Origin: Chloroflexota bacterium
GTDB taxonomy: Bacteria > Chloroflexota > Anaerolineae > UBA1429
Assembly (NCBI GenBank): GCA_012513595.1
Contig: JAAZBY010000335.1
Span: 1 to 15,429, forward strand
Length of the DNA: 15,429 nt
Direction of reading: 5' to 3'
The notes under the pieces are model-generated. The model saw nothing but the letters and a program-made list of their open reading frames with translations. It had not been told where the DNA came from and did not search any database. This document shows positions 7,233 through 14,903 of the stretch, piece after piece; position 1 is the stretch's first letter, and each line of letters opens with the position of its first letter. A program made the translations under genes and the position numbers.

Positions 7233-8069
7233 CTAGCGGCGCGGCGACCCTTCTTTCCCCAGGTTCTCCCGCAGCCATAGGTACATCAGCACGCTGCCCG
7301 CCTCGGCCACGTTGAGCGACTCGGCCCGGCCCACCATGGGCAGATGTGCCCAGGCGCGCGCGCCGTCACGGACGTCGTCCGACAGGCCGCGCCCCTCGTT
7401 CCCCAGCACGAGCGCTACGCCCCCGTCCAACACCCCCTCCCCCCAGGGGATGCCCCGGTAGGGGTCGGCGGCTACGGCGCGCAGCCCGAGCTCCTCCAGC
7501 AGCGCGAACAGGGCGGGAACCTCGCTCGTGCGGATCAGCGGCACGTGGAAGATTGACCCCATGGTGGCGCGCACCGCCTTGGGGTGGAAAGGATCCACGG
7601 TCGGCTCGATGAGCACCACGGCCGAGGCGCCCACGGCATCGGCCGTGCGCACCAGCGTGCCCAGGTTGCCGGGGTCCTGGAGCCGGTCGAGCACCAGCAG
7701 CAGGCGCCGATCGCCCGGCTGTAAGGCGGTGAGGTCACTGGAGAAGAGCGGGAAGGTGGCCACCATCCCCTGCGACAGGTCCCGCTCGGCGAGCGACTCG
7801 AGCACGCGCGCCGAGACGGGCAACACCTCTGCCCCGTCAGCCCGCAGGCGGCCGAGCAGGTCGGCCGCCGCGGGCGTGCGCAGCAGCTCCTCGCAGTAGA
7901 ACACTTCCAGCGCCCGCCACCCGGCCTGCTCGGCCATGTGGATCAGTTGCAACCCCTCGACGAGAAAGCGCCCCTGGCGTTCGCGGTGCTTGCGCTGGTC
8001 CAGCTTGCGCGCCTCGACGATGCGCGGGTTCTTGGTGCTGGCGATGACTGGGACGTTCTCAGGCGACAT
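7233..8069 (-). CDS. SpoU/TrmH-family RNA 2'-O-ribose methyltransferase
   Basis: A 278-residue protein. The N-terminal substrate-binding domain (KNPRIVEARKLDQRKHRER, then GRFLVEGLQLI at about 33-43) precedes the SPOUT catalytic domain. Motif 1 is LDRLQDPGNLGTLVRTADAVGA (Asn135, Arg141), motif 2 is LVLGNEGRGL (about 220-229) and motif 3 is AESLNVAEAGSVLMY (about 249-263). The knotted fold binds SAM and methylates a ribose 2'-OH, usually in 23S rRNA or tRNA. Close architecture is shared by housekeeping RlmB/YsgA-type enzymes and by resistance enzymes such as TsnR, and I cannot separate these by eye. ATG 8069 is chosen over an upstream GTG at 8096 because GGGGAGG precedes it at good distance. 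It follows the second ABC gene by 44 bases on the same strand with no terminator between, so it is probably the last gene of the exporter operon. Confidence 0.9.
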   Translation of the reverse strand: MSPENVPVIASTKNPRIVEARKLDQRKHRERQGRFLVEGLQLIHMAEQAGWRALEVFYCEELLRTPAAADLLGRLRADGAEVLPVSARVLESLAERDLSQGMVATFPLFSSDLTALQPGDRRLLLVLDRLQDPGNLGTLVRTADAVGASAVVLIEPTVDPFHPKAVRATMGSIFHVPLIRTSEVPALFALLEELGLRAVAADPYRGIPWGEGVLDGGVALVLGNEGRGLSDDVRDGARAWAHLPMVGRAESLNVAEAGSVLMYLWLRENLGKEGSPRR

Positions 8070-8113
8070 GTCGGCCCTCCCCGCAAGACTGCACACGCGG
8101 TGATGTACCCATG

Positions 8114-9961
8114 CTAGCGCAGTTCGGGCGCGGCCGCGAACGCCTTCTCCTGGGGCGGGCCCTCGCTTGGCGCCGCCTCCGCAGGCAGCTCCTCACCGTT
8201 GGCATACCCCTGCCAAAGGGCCTGCATCTCCGGGCAGGTCACCAGCAGCTCGTCGAGAGTCCCGCGCGAGGCGATGCGGCCGTCCTTCAGCACGATGACC
8301 TGGTCGGCCCGCCGCAAGGCAGCCCTGCGATGAGAAACCACCAGGCAGGTGGGCTGCTGCTCGCTCGCGTGGGCAAACAGGCGCTCCCAGAGGGTGTGCT
8401 CGGTGTCCACGTCCAACCGGCTGGAAAGGTCATCGAACACGAGCAGATCGGGTCGACGGGCGAACATGCGCGCCGCTGCAGCCCGCTGGGCCTGCCCGCC
8501 AGACAAACGCACGCCGCGCGGGCCGACCACCGTGTCCAGACCCTTCTCCATGGTGGCGACGTCGTGCTCCATCACCGCCAGGTGCACCGCCTCCTCCAGG
8601 CGGCCGTCGCTTTCCGGCAGGCCCATCAGGATGTTGTCGCGCAGGGGCTCGCTCACCAGGAGCGGTACCTGCGGCGTGTAGGCGCTGCGCGGCGGCACAA
8701 AGAACGTCGCCGGGTCGGCCACCTGCTCGCCGTTCCAGAGGACCTGCCCCTCCGTGGCGGGCAGCAGCCCCAGGAGCACCTTGAGCAAGGTGGTCTTGCC
8801 GGAGCCGATCCGCCCGGTGATCACCGTGAACGAGCCGCGCGGCAGGTCCAGGTCGATCCCGGCGACCCCCTTGTCAGAGCCGGCATAGTGGTAGCCCAGG
8901 TTGCGCACCTGCACTGCCTCCAGGCGCTCGCCCTCCCGACGCTCCGGAAGGGGCACCTCGGGGAACTCGCCGGTAAGGTACACGGGGGCGTGCTCCACCA
9001 GTGTGCCGGTGGGCGCGTCAGCCAGGAACGAATCGAGCCGCTCGTACGACACCTGCGTGCGCTTGTGGCGGGCGATCATGTCGCCAAAGTAGCGCATATA
9101 GCCGGTCATCTGGGTCAGGTAGTTGATGAACAGGGCAAAGTCGCCCACCGTGAAGCGCCCCTTCTCCATGGCCGAGGCGGCCAGAAGCAGCACCGTGCTC
9201 ACCGAGAGGTCCACGACCGTCCAGTTGATGGAGCCCAGCAACTCGCCGAGCAGGACGTCCTTGAGGGCCGCGTGCCGGCGCTCTTCGTTGAGTCCGCGGA
9301 AGCGGCGGGCCACGTGCCGCTCCGCTGAGGACACCTTGACCGCCTGGTAGGCGCCAAAAGTCTCGCCGATGAAACGGGTCACGCGGCTGGCCGCCTCGCG
9401 GTGCGCCCGGCGGTAGCGGCGCAGGCGCGTGGCCAGGCGGCTGGTGACCCAGGCCATCCCCAGCACCGGCGCAGCCACCACTAGCGTGATGGTGGCATCG
9501 ATGCGGAGCATGATGCCCAGGGCGACCAGAGCAAACAGAACGATGCCGATCAGGTCTACCCAGGCCTCGATGTAGTCACTGACGTCGCCGACGTCCTCAC
9601 GGAAGCGCGTGACCGACTCACTGCCTGACTCGGCCAGGAGATGTGTCCCGGGGCCCAGGATCGTCCAGTTCAAGAGGTTGCTGCGCAGCACCGCCTCGAG
9701 AGTGAACCACAGGCGAACAAAGGGAGGAAAGCCGAGCGTGAACGCGATGGGACGGCTCATGCCGACCGCAGCGATCAGGGCGACTATGTGCCAGATGCTC
9801 AGCGAGGTGTGCGCCTCGCCAGCGAGCACGTCAAAGAACATCTTGCTGACCAGCCCCGCTGCCACCGGCAGGAGGTGGAACAGTCCCCACAAGAGAGTGT
9901 TCAGCAGAAAGAGCCCGGGGCGATAGCGTATCAGCGCCCAGGTGTAGCGCAAGCTTTTCAC
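8114..9961 (-). CDS. ABC exporter half-transporter, subunit with catalytic Glu replaced by Asp
   Basis: A 615-residue fused membrane plus ATPase subunit of the multidrug/lipid/peptide exporter class. The hydrophobic N-terminal part (about 12-285) has about six membrane spans. In the ATPase domain: Walker [10 protein letters not shown] (383-391), Q-loop Gln431, a canonical signature LSGGQ (486-490), Walker B LLVFDD with Asp511 where the catalytic Glu is expected, D-loop SSRLD and His544 in the switch. It therefore offers a good signature but a degenerate catalytic base. The GTG start overlaps the stop of the preceding ABC gene in GTGA (9958-9961), so translation is coupled and the subunits should be made in equal amounts. 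About 40 C-terminal residues past the ATPase fold are Ala/Glu/Pro-rich. The exported substrate is unknown. Confidence 0.93.
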   Translation of the reverse strand: MKSLRYTWALIRYRPGLFLLNTLLWGLFHLLPVAAGLVSKMFFDVLAGEAHTSLSIWHIVALIAAVGMSRPIAFTLGFPPFVRLWFTLEAVLRSNLLNWTILGPGTHLLAESGSESVTRFREDVGDVSDYIEAWVDLIGIVLFALVALGIMLRIDATITLVVAAPVLGMAWVTSRLATRLRRYRRAHREAASRVTRFIGETFGAYQAVKVSSAERHVARRFRGLNEERRHAALKDVLLGELLGSINWTVVDLSVSTVLLLAASAMEKGRFTVGDFALFINYLTQMTGYMRYFGDMIARHKRTQVSYERLDSFLADAPTGTLVEHAPVYLTGEFPEVPLPERREGERLEAVQVRNLGYHYAGSDKGVAGIDLDLPRGSFTVITGRIGSGKTTLLKVLLGLLPATEGQVLWNGEQVADPATFFVPPRSAYTPQVPLLVSEPLRDNILMGLPESDGRLEEAVHLAVMEHDVATMEKGLDTVVGPRGVRLSGGQAQRAAAARMFARRPDLLVFDDLSSRLDVDTEHTLWERLFAHASEQQPTCLVVSHRRAALRRADQVIVLKDGRIASRGTLDELLVTCPEMQALWQGYANGEELPAEAAPSEGPPQEKAFAAAPELR

Positions 9962-11706
9962 GCGAACGATTCCTCCATGCCGGTCCGCAACAGGCCGGCG
10001 AACCGGGAGTTCGGGTCATTGGCCAGGCGGGCGCGCGGCCCGTGCTCGAGGATGCAGCCATCCTCCATGACCATGATCTCGTCCACCCGGTGGACGGTGC
10101 CAAGGCGGTGCGCGATGATGATGGCCGTGCGGTCTCGCACGAGGCGCATCATGGCGCGGTCAATGAGCCGCTCGGTGGCTGGGTCGAGCCGAGACGAGGG
10201 CTCGTCCAGGATAACCAGCCCCGGATCCTTCAGGAACACCCGGGCGAAGGCCAGCAGCTGGGCCTCCCCCGCCGATAGGCCCCCGCCGCCGGCGGAGAGC
10301 TCTGAGTCGAGCCCGTCGGGCAGGCGGGCCAGCCATTCCCCGAGCCCCAGGTCCTCGATGAGCGCCAGGATGGTCTCATCGGGTACCGCGGGGTCAAAGA
10401 GGGTCAGGTTGTCGCGCACGGAGGCCTGGAAGAGCTGGACGTCCTGGGTCACCATGCCCACCCTCGTGCGCAGGGCCTCGAGAGTCAGGTCGCGCAGGTC
10501 CGTTCCACCCAGGCGGATGCTCCCGCCGCTCGGGTCGTACAAACGGAAGAGCAGGCGGCTGAGCGTCGTCTTGCCGGAGCCGGTGCGCCCCAGCAACCCC
10601 AGGCTGGCGCCGGGCTCCAGGCGAAAGTCGAGGCCCGAGAGGACCTGTTGGTCGCCGTCCTCATAGACAAAAGACACATCCCGAAAGGTGACGCTGAGCG
10701 CCCCGGATGGCAGGGCCGAGACCGTGCCATCCACGATGACGCGCTTGGTACCCAGCAGCTCCTGAACGCGGTGGAGCCCGGCCCCTGCCTTTTGCAGGTC
10801 CTGCAGTTGCTGGGCCAGCAGCTCGATCGGGTAGAACAGCATCGAGACGTAGCTCGTCAGCAGATAGGCGGTGCCCAGGGTTGCGCGGCCCGATAGGTAC
10901 AGCGCCGCGCTCAGGGCGAAGGCCAGCGCCGTGCCCACGCTGAACAGGCCCATGGACGAGCGCCAGAAGACCGAGCGCTTGATCCAGGCCTGCTGGCTGA
11001 CCTGCGAGAAGCGTCGTGAGACCTCGTAGAAGCGGCGCATGGCGTAGGCGCCGGCGCCGTTGGCACGGATGTCCTCCAGGCCGGTCAGGCGCTCCTCGAT
11101 GAAGCCGAACAGCTTGGCGCTTTCCTCGCGTTCGGCGGCCGAGGCGGCCACGGCGTGCCCGCGCAGGCCGATCAGGACGCCTAGCGCCACGGCGCAAAAG
11201 GCGGTCAGGCTCAGGCCCAGGCGCCAGTCCTCCACATAGAGGACGGCGAGGACGCCAACCAGCCGGAGGACGCTGCCGATGATGCGCACCACGAACTGCG
11301 AGAAAAAGTTGGCCATGGCCAGCACGTCGCCGTCGATCCGCTCGATGAGCGCCCCGGGCGTGTGCGTCTTGTGAAAGGGCAGGTCGAGAGACAGACAGTG
11401 CTCGGCCAGGTCACCGCGCAGGGCGTTCGTGGCGCGCCAGCCGAGGTCATTGCCGACGTAGGCAGCGCCGATATCGAGCGCGCGGCGCACCAAGGCGACG
11501 GACAGATAGACCACCGCGGTGATAGTGAGCACGCGCAGTGGCAGGCCAGCCTGGGCCCCGTCGATGAAGCGGCGCAAGAGTTGCGGGTTGGCCAGCTGCA
11601 GCCCGGTGGAGGTGAACAGCAGCGCCGCAAGCAGGACCGCACGTCCTCGATAAGGCCCGAGATAGCGCCCCAGCAGGGCCCGGTAGCCGCGGTTGGTGTG
11701 ATTCAT
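9958..11706 (-). CDS. ABC exporter half-transporter, subunit with catalytic Glu but altered signature
   Basis: A 582-residue fused membrane plus ATPase protein, first structural gene of the exporter operon. Membrane spans occupy about 20-290. The ATPase domain has Walker [10 protein letters not shown] (373-381), Q-loop Gln421, signature LSAGE (477-481) in place of LSGGQ, Walker B VILDEP with Asp501 and catalytic Glu502, D-loop SSRLD and switch His533. Its defects are complementary to those of the next subunit, as in heterodimeric exporters (BmrCD, TM287/288, TAP). ATG 11706 is chosen because GAGGT (11719-11715) lies 8 bases upstream and the protein then starts like its family ([18 protein letters not shown]). 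An in-frame reading from 11790 would begin inside the terminator hairpin. The gene lies beyond a leader ORF and terminator, so its expression probably depends on readthrough. Confidence 0.93.
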   Translation of the reverse strand: MNHTNRGYRALLGRYLGPYRGRAVLLAALLFTSTGLQLANPQLLRRFIDGAQAGLPLRVLTITAVVYLSVALVRRALDIGAAYVGNDLGWRATNALRGDLAEHCLSLDLPFHKTHTPGALIERIDGDVLAMANFFSQFVVRIIGSVLRLVGVLAVLYVEDWRLGLSLTAFCAVALGVLIGLRGHAVAASAAEREESAKLFGFIEERLTGLEDIRANGAGAYAMRRFYEVSRRFSQVSQQAWIKRSVFWRSSMGLFSVGTALAFALSAALYLSGRATLGTAYLLTSYVSMLFYPIELLAQQLQDLQKAGAGLHRVQELLGTKRVIVDGTVSALPSGALSVTFRDVSFVYEDGDQQVLSGLDFRLEPGASLGLLGRTGSGKTTLSRLLFRLYDPSGGSIRLGGTDLRDLTLEALRTRVGMVTQDVQLFQASVRDNLTLFDPAVPDETILALIEDLGLGEWLARLPDGLDSELSAGGGGLSAGEAQLLAFARVFLKDPGLVILDEPSSRLDPATERLIDRAMMRLVRDRTAIIIAHRLGTVHRVDEIMVMEDGCILEHGPRARLANDPNSRFAGLLRTGMEESFA

Positions 11707-11778
11707 GGTCAGGTACCTCACAATACGATCGAGCAGTGAGTGTTGAAAGGTTCCGACGTGCCCCGCGGCAGGCAACAG

Positions 11779-11812
11779 AAAAAAGGCCACGGGGCTTAGT
11801 GCGCCCGTGGCC
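11779..11812 (-). terminator. Intrinsic terminator between leader ORF and ABC genes
   Basis: On the minus strand GGCCACGGG (11812-11804) pairs perfectly with CCCGTGGCC (11793-11785), with a further GC/GC closing pair inside, and is followed at once by six T (11784-11779). This is the clearest factor-independent terminator in the window. It begins 29 bases after the leader stop codon and lies 72 bases before the ABC start, the arrangement expected of an attenuator. Confidence 0.85.
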
Positions 11813-11822
11813 TCTGAGAGGC
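11810..11822 (-). promoter_or_regulatory. Small hairpin competing with the terminator's 5' arm
   Basis: GCCTC and GAGGC (minus strand, 11822-11810) can pair around a 3-base loop. Using it would sequester the first three bases of the terminator's 5' arm. Upstream, GGCCAC at 11833-11828 repeats the first six bases of that arm and could pair with its 3' arm. Both are weak antiterminator candidates that only folding could judge. Confidence 0.3.
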
Positions 11823-11841
11823 TGCTGGTGGCCGGGTGGGA

Positions 11842-11949
11842 TCAGTCCGGCCCGCCAGGATGATGGACAGGCACACCTAAGCAGGGCACGACAGCGACAT
11901 CGCTCGCGACGATGCGCTGCCGGGTAATGCTCACCATGACCTTGCTCAT
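11842..11949 (-). CDS. 35-residue leader peptide or small secreted-peptide gene
   Basis: ATG 11949 is preceded by a perfect AGGAGGT (11961-11955) at 5 bases, and further up by a promoter. The peptide starts MSKVMVSITRQRIVAS and ends LGVPVHHPGGPD, with one Cys (residue 23). I do not recognise the family. The ORF ends 29 bases before an intrinsic terminator that separates it from two ABC exporter genes. The favoured reading is a regulatory leader peptide whose translation controls readthrough into the exporter, as known for bmrB ahead of bmrCD in Bacillus subtilis. The Pro/Gly-rich end (PGGPD before the stop) could slow the ribosome; this is inference. The alternative is a small exported or modified peptide with the ABC pair as its exporter. 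Longer in-frame readings upstream (to 12183) would ignore the promoter and the Shine-Dalgarno. Confidence 0.7.
   Translation of the reverse strand: MSKVMVSITRQRIVASDVAVVPCLGVPVHHPGGPD
11892..11919 (-). promoter_or_regulatory. Hairpin inside the leader ORF (possible pause hairpin)
   Basis: On the minus strand CAGCGCATCG (11919-11910) pairs with CGATGTCGCTG (11902-11892) with a single bulged T, giving a 10-bp stem and 7-base loop TCGCGAG. It covers leader codons about 11-19. A hairpin within the leader coding region upstream of the terminator is the classical place for an attenuator pause structure. It may also be chance. Confidence 0.45.
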
Positions 11950-11974
11950 TGTGCACCTCCTGAAAACCTTACAC

Positions 11975-12003
11975 ACCTTATCACAGCGCAGCGATAGAGT
12001 CAA
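11975..12003 (-). promoter_or_regulatory. Promoter of the leader-ABC-methyltransferase operon
   Basis: On the minus strand TTGACT (12003-11998; 5 of 6 consensus) and TAAGGT (11980-11975) are separated by 17 bases. The start point would be near 11968, giving a short leader that holds the perfect AGGAGGT. The -10 box resembles the TAAGAT of the tRNA-Arg promoter in this window. Confidence 0.6.
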
Positions 12004-12111
12004 TAGCCATGTGGCAGTTCTATGCAAATCGTTACCTCTGCGCGGTACAGGGTCCGCCAGGGCCGGCTTGCTGCGGTTCTCTCTGGGGCCTGGCCCGGCA
12101 TATGCGTGGCT

Positions 12112-12140
12112 TTGCACGCTGGCGCCGCTGCGGGTATCAT
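12112..12140 (+). promoter_or_regulatory. Promoter of the SAM methyltransferase gene, leaderless arrangement
   Basis: TTGCAC (12112-12117) and TATCAT (12135-12140; 5 of 6 consensus) are 17 bases apart. The start point would fall near 12147, one or two bases before the ATG at 12149, and no Shine-Dalgarno is present. The mRNA is therefore probably leaderless. Confidence 0.55.
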
Positions 12141-12148
12141 CATGGCCT

Positions 12149-12895
12149 ATGGTTGAAAGCGTATCTCCCGACAAGGCTATCACCCTGGGCCATCCGTCCT
12201 ACGTCTGGCGGGCGGGCCAGGAGCGGCGCCTGAACATGATCCGCGCTCACGTGCCGCTGGAGGGCGCACGCCTGCTCGACGTGGGCTGCGGCCTGGGCGC
12301 CTACGTGCAGCGCCTGCGCGCCTTCTCCGACGATGTCCACGGCGTGGACGTCGACGCCGAGCGGGTGGCGGAGGCCTCCAAGACCCTGCCGAACATCCGC
12401 CAGGCGCCAGCGGAGGCGTTGCCCTATCAGGACGACGTCTTTGACATGGTGCTCTTGCACGAGGTGCTCGAGCACGTCGATGACGACCGTGCCGCGCTCC
12501 GCGAGGCCTGGCGCGTCAGCAAGCCCGGGGGGCGGATCGTCGTCTTTGTGCCCAACCGCTGGTACCCGTTTGAGACTCACGGGGTGTTCTGGCGGGGGCG
12601 CTACCACTTTGGCAATATCCCCCTGGTCAACTACCTGCCCAACCGGCTGCGCGACCGGCTCTGCCCGCACGTGCGCGCCTATACCCGTGCCGGCCTGCGC
12701 TCCCTGTTCGCCGGCCTGGAGGGCACCTTTGTGGCGGAGCGACGCATCTTTGCCGGGTACGACAACATCGTGGCCAGGGCACCGGCCCTGGGCCGCCGCA
12801 TTTGCGCGGTATCGTACGCTCTGGAAGGGACCCCGCTGGACGTGTTCGGTCTGTCTCACCTGGTCGTGTATGAGAAGCGCCGCTCCGGGCGGTGA
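12149..12895 (+). CDS. Class I SAM-dependent methyltransferase (Methyltransf_11 type)
   Basis: A 248-residue protein with a Rossmann methyltransferase core: motif I LLDVGCGLGAYV, the acidic motif II HGVDVDAERV, the EALPYQDDVFDMVLLHEVLEHV stretch (motif IV), and the post-motif KPGGRIVVFVPN. The C-terminal half (RYHFGNIPLVNYLPNRLRDRL and on) is less conserved and should set the substrate, which I cannot name; small molecules, lipids or quinone precursors are typical. ATG 12149 fits a leaderless start behind a good promoter, and homology-like sequence begins soon after (GHPSYVWRAGQERRL). Longer in-frame readings back to 11912 cross the promoter region and the divergent leader gene. It is transcribed away from the exporter operon and lies 30 bases ahead of the RACo-type gene, probably on the same transcript. 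Confidence 0.88.
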   Translation: MVESVSPDKAITLGHPSYVWRAGQERRLNMIRAHVPLEGARLLDVGCGLGAYVQRLRAFSDDVHGVDVDAERVAEASKTLPNIRQAPAEALPYQDDVFDMVLLHEVLEHVDDDRAALREAWRVSKPGGRIVVFVPNRWYPFETHGVFWRGRYHFGNIPLVNYLPNRLRDRLCPHVRAYTRAGLRSLFAGLEGTFVAERRIFAGYDNIVARAPALGRRICAVSYALEGTPLDVFGLSHLVVYEKRRSGR

Positions 12896-12925
12896 TAGTG
12901 GCCTGGCGATGAGGAACGTACCGAT

Positions 12926-14776
12926 ATGAGGATCAAGTTTCAGCCGCAGGGCGTGAGGGTAGAGGTCGAGGCCGGCCAGACCCTGTTGCAGGCCGCCAGC
13001 GCAGCCGGCGTGGCTGTGGAGGCTGTCTGCGGCGGGCGCGGCACCTGCGGCAAGTGCCGCGTGATTGCTGCCGAAGGGCTGGCCCCGCTGACTGAGACGG
13101 AGCGGGCCAGGCTTACGCCGGAAGAGCAGGCCCGCGGTTACCGGCTGGCCTGCCAGGCGGTCATCGTCGGCGATGTGGCCGTCGTGGTTCCCGAAGAGTC
13201 GCGCATCGCCCAGGTCAGCATCCTGGCCGATGGCGTGCGGGGCGGGGCCGCGTTCGAGCCCTGGCTGGCGGCCCACCGAATCCAGGTGCCCGAGGCCTCC
13301 CTGCGCGATCAGATTGCCGATCTCGACAATCTGCAGCGCGCGCTGGCCAGGGAGGGAGTGACCGGCTTGCGACCCACGCTGGCGGCTGTGCGGCAGCTGC
13401 CCGCAGCGCTGCGCCAGGATGGTGGGCGCGTCCAGGTGATCGTCGCCGATGGCGACATCGTGCGCATCGTACCGGGCGGCGACCCGGTGCCGCTCCTCGG
13501 GGTGGCGTTCGACATCGGCACCACGACGGTCGTCGGGTACCTGATGGACCTGCGCACCGGTGAACAGCTGGCCGTGGCCTCTCTCCTGAACCCGCAAACG
13601 CGCTATGGAGACGACGTCGTCTCGCGCATCGGCTTTTCCAGTGAGCAACCAGACGGCCTGGACATCCTGCGCCGCGACATCGTGCGGGCCATGGGCGACA
13701 TCATCGCCCGGGTGACGACCAAGGTGGGCGCGACGCCGGACGACGTCTATGGGGTGACGGTGGTCGCCAACACCACCATGCACCACCTCTTCCTGGGCGT
13801 GGCACCGGAGGCCCTGGCACGCGCTCCGTACGTGCCGGCACTGACCGGGGCGGGGCGCTTCCGCGCGGCAGACCTGGGGCTGAACGTCTGCCCGGACGGC
13901 GTGGTCTGGACGCTGCCGAACATCGCCGGCTGGGTCGGCGCGGATACCGTCGGGGTCCTGCTGGCTACCAGCCTGCACACCCACGCGGAGCCCGCCCTGG
14001 CCATCGACATCGGCACCAACGGGGAGATGGCCCTCGGTTCGCGCGAACGGCTGATCACCTGTTCCACGGCGGCCGGGCCAGCCTTTGAGGGAGCCCATCT
14101 GAGCTGCGGGATGCGCGCCGCCGACGGCGCCATCGACGCGGTGCACATCGACCACCGGGTCGACTATCACGTGATCGGCGAGGGGCCGGCGCGCGGCGTC
14201 TGCGGGTCGGGGCTGGTCGACCTGGTGGCGGGCATGCTGCGGGCGGGCATCATTGACGAGACGGGCATGATGCGCGACGCCGAGTCGTTGCGTGCCCTGC
14301 ACTCTTCCGCCGACCAGGACGGGCAGGATCTCGCCGAGCGCATCCACCAGGAGGGGAGGCAGAGGAGCTTCCATCTGGTGCGCCCCGAGGCCGGGGTCGG
14401 CGGGCGGCCCGTCATCGTCACGCAGCGGGACGTGCGGGAGCTACAGCTGGCCAAGGGGGCCATCCGGGCCGGCATCGAGATTCTGATGAAGGAACTGGGT
14501 GTCGGGGAGGCCGACGTCAAGCACGTGTACCTCGCCGGTGCCTTTGGCAACTACATCCGGCCGGAGAGCGCCCTGGCTATCGGCCTGATCCCGCGCTTTC
14601 CGAACGCCGAGATCACGCCGGTGGGCAACGCAGCGGGCTCAGGAGCCAAGATGGCGCTCCTTTCGCGCTCGGCCCTTCACGAGACGTCAGCGGTCCTCGA
14701 ACACACCGAGTATCTGGAGCTCTCCGGCCGTCCCGACTTTCAGGCCGAGTTTGCCGAGGCCATGCTGTTCGGGTGA
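12926..14776 (+). CDS. RACo-type corrinoid activation protein: [2Fe-2S] domain plus ASKHA ATPase (DUF4445)
   Basis: A 616-residue protein. The N-terminal plant-type ferredoxin domain has cluster ligands Cys35, Cys41, Cys44 (CGGRGTCGKC) and Cys76 (RLAC). After a linker, the actin-like ATPase part has VAFDIGTTTVVGYL as phosphate-1 loop, NPQTRYGDDVVSRI, VANTTMHHLFLG, LAIDIGTNGEMAL as a second DIGTN loop, and near the end YLAGAFGNYI and GLIP. This is the architecture of RACo, which uses ATP to reduce inactive cob(II)alamin in corrinoid methyltransferases, for example in acetyl-CoA pathway or methylamine/methoxyl metabolism. Relatives occur in many anaerobes. No corrinoid protein or its methyltransferase is in this window, so the partner is unknown. 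ATG 12926 has GAGGA at 12911-12915, slightly far (10 bases). Probable operon with the upstream SAM methyltransferase. Confidence 0.92.
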   Translation: MRIKFQPQGVRVEVEAGQTLLQAASAAGVAVEAVCGGRGTCGKCRVIAAEGLAPLTETERARLTPEEQARGYRLACQAVIVGDVAVVVPEESRIAQVSILADGVRGGAAFEPWLAAHRIQVPEASLRDQIADLDNLQRALAREGVTGLRPTLAAVRQLPAALRQDGGRVQVIVADGDIVRIVPGGDPVPLLGVAFDIGTTTVVGYLMDLRTGEQLAVASLLNPQTRYGDDVVSRIGFSSEQPDGLDILRRDIVRAMGDIIARVTTKVGATPDDVYGVTVVANTTMHHLFLGVAPEALARAPYVPALTGAGRFRAADLGLNVCPDGVVWTLPNIAGWVGADTVGVLLATSLHTHAEPALAIDIGTNGEMALGSRERLITCSTAAGPAFEGAHLSCGMRAADGAIDAVHIDHRVDYHVIGEGPARGVCGSGLVDLVAGMLRAGIIDETGMMRDAESLRALHSSADQDGQDLAERIHQEGRQRSFHLVRPEAGVGGRPVIVTQRDVRELQLAKGAIRAGIEILMKELGVGEADVKHVYLAGAFGNYIRPESALAIGLIPRFPNAEITPVGNAAGSGAKMALLSRSALHETSAVLEHTEYLELSGRPDFQAEFAEAMLFG

Positions 14777-14903
14777 ACGCCCAGGTTCGGCTACAGGCAT
14801 GTTCCGGCCACTGGCGCACGCGTCGGTCTTGCTCCTCATCCCTCGCAATCCTCTCCATCGGACGCCGGCGTAGCCGCCAGCCTACCACAGGGGGCAACTG
14901 GGT

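Noticed and set aside
7225..7241. Hairpin CGCCGC/GCGGCG over the methyltransferase stop codon as terminator
   Set aside because: The stem is only 6 bp with no T run on the minus strand, so too weak to call in such GC-rich DNA.
8111..9328. 405-codon open frame on the plus strand
   Set aside because: It lies antisense to the second ABC gene, whose full set of ATPase motifs is clear. No motifs in this frame.
11720..11748. Possible promoter TTTCAA-17-TATTGT (minus strand) just before the first ABC gene
   Set aside because: Both boxes are poor (3 and 4 of 6), and the start point would fall past the ABC Shine-Dalgarno, removing it from the mRNA. It remains a point to test for the attenuation model.
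11707..11790. N-terminal extension of the first ABC gene (start at 11790)
   Set aside because: The extension begins inside the terminator hairpin and reads through its T run. ATG 11706 has a good Shine-Dalgarno and a family-like N-terminus.
12140..14374. 744-codon open frame on the minus strand
   Set aside because: It lies antisense to two well-supported genes (SAM methyltransferase and RACo-type protein), is rich in His/Gln/Arg/Gly, and has no recognisable domain.
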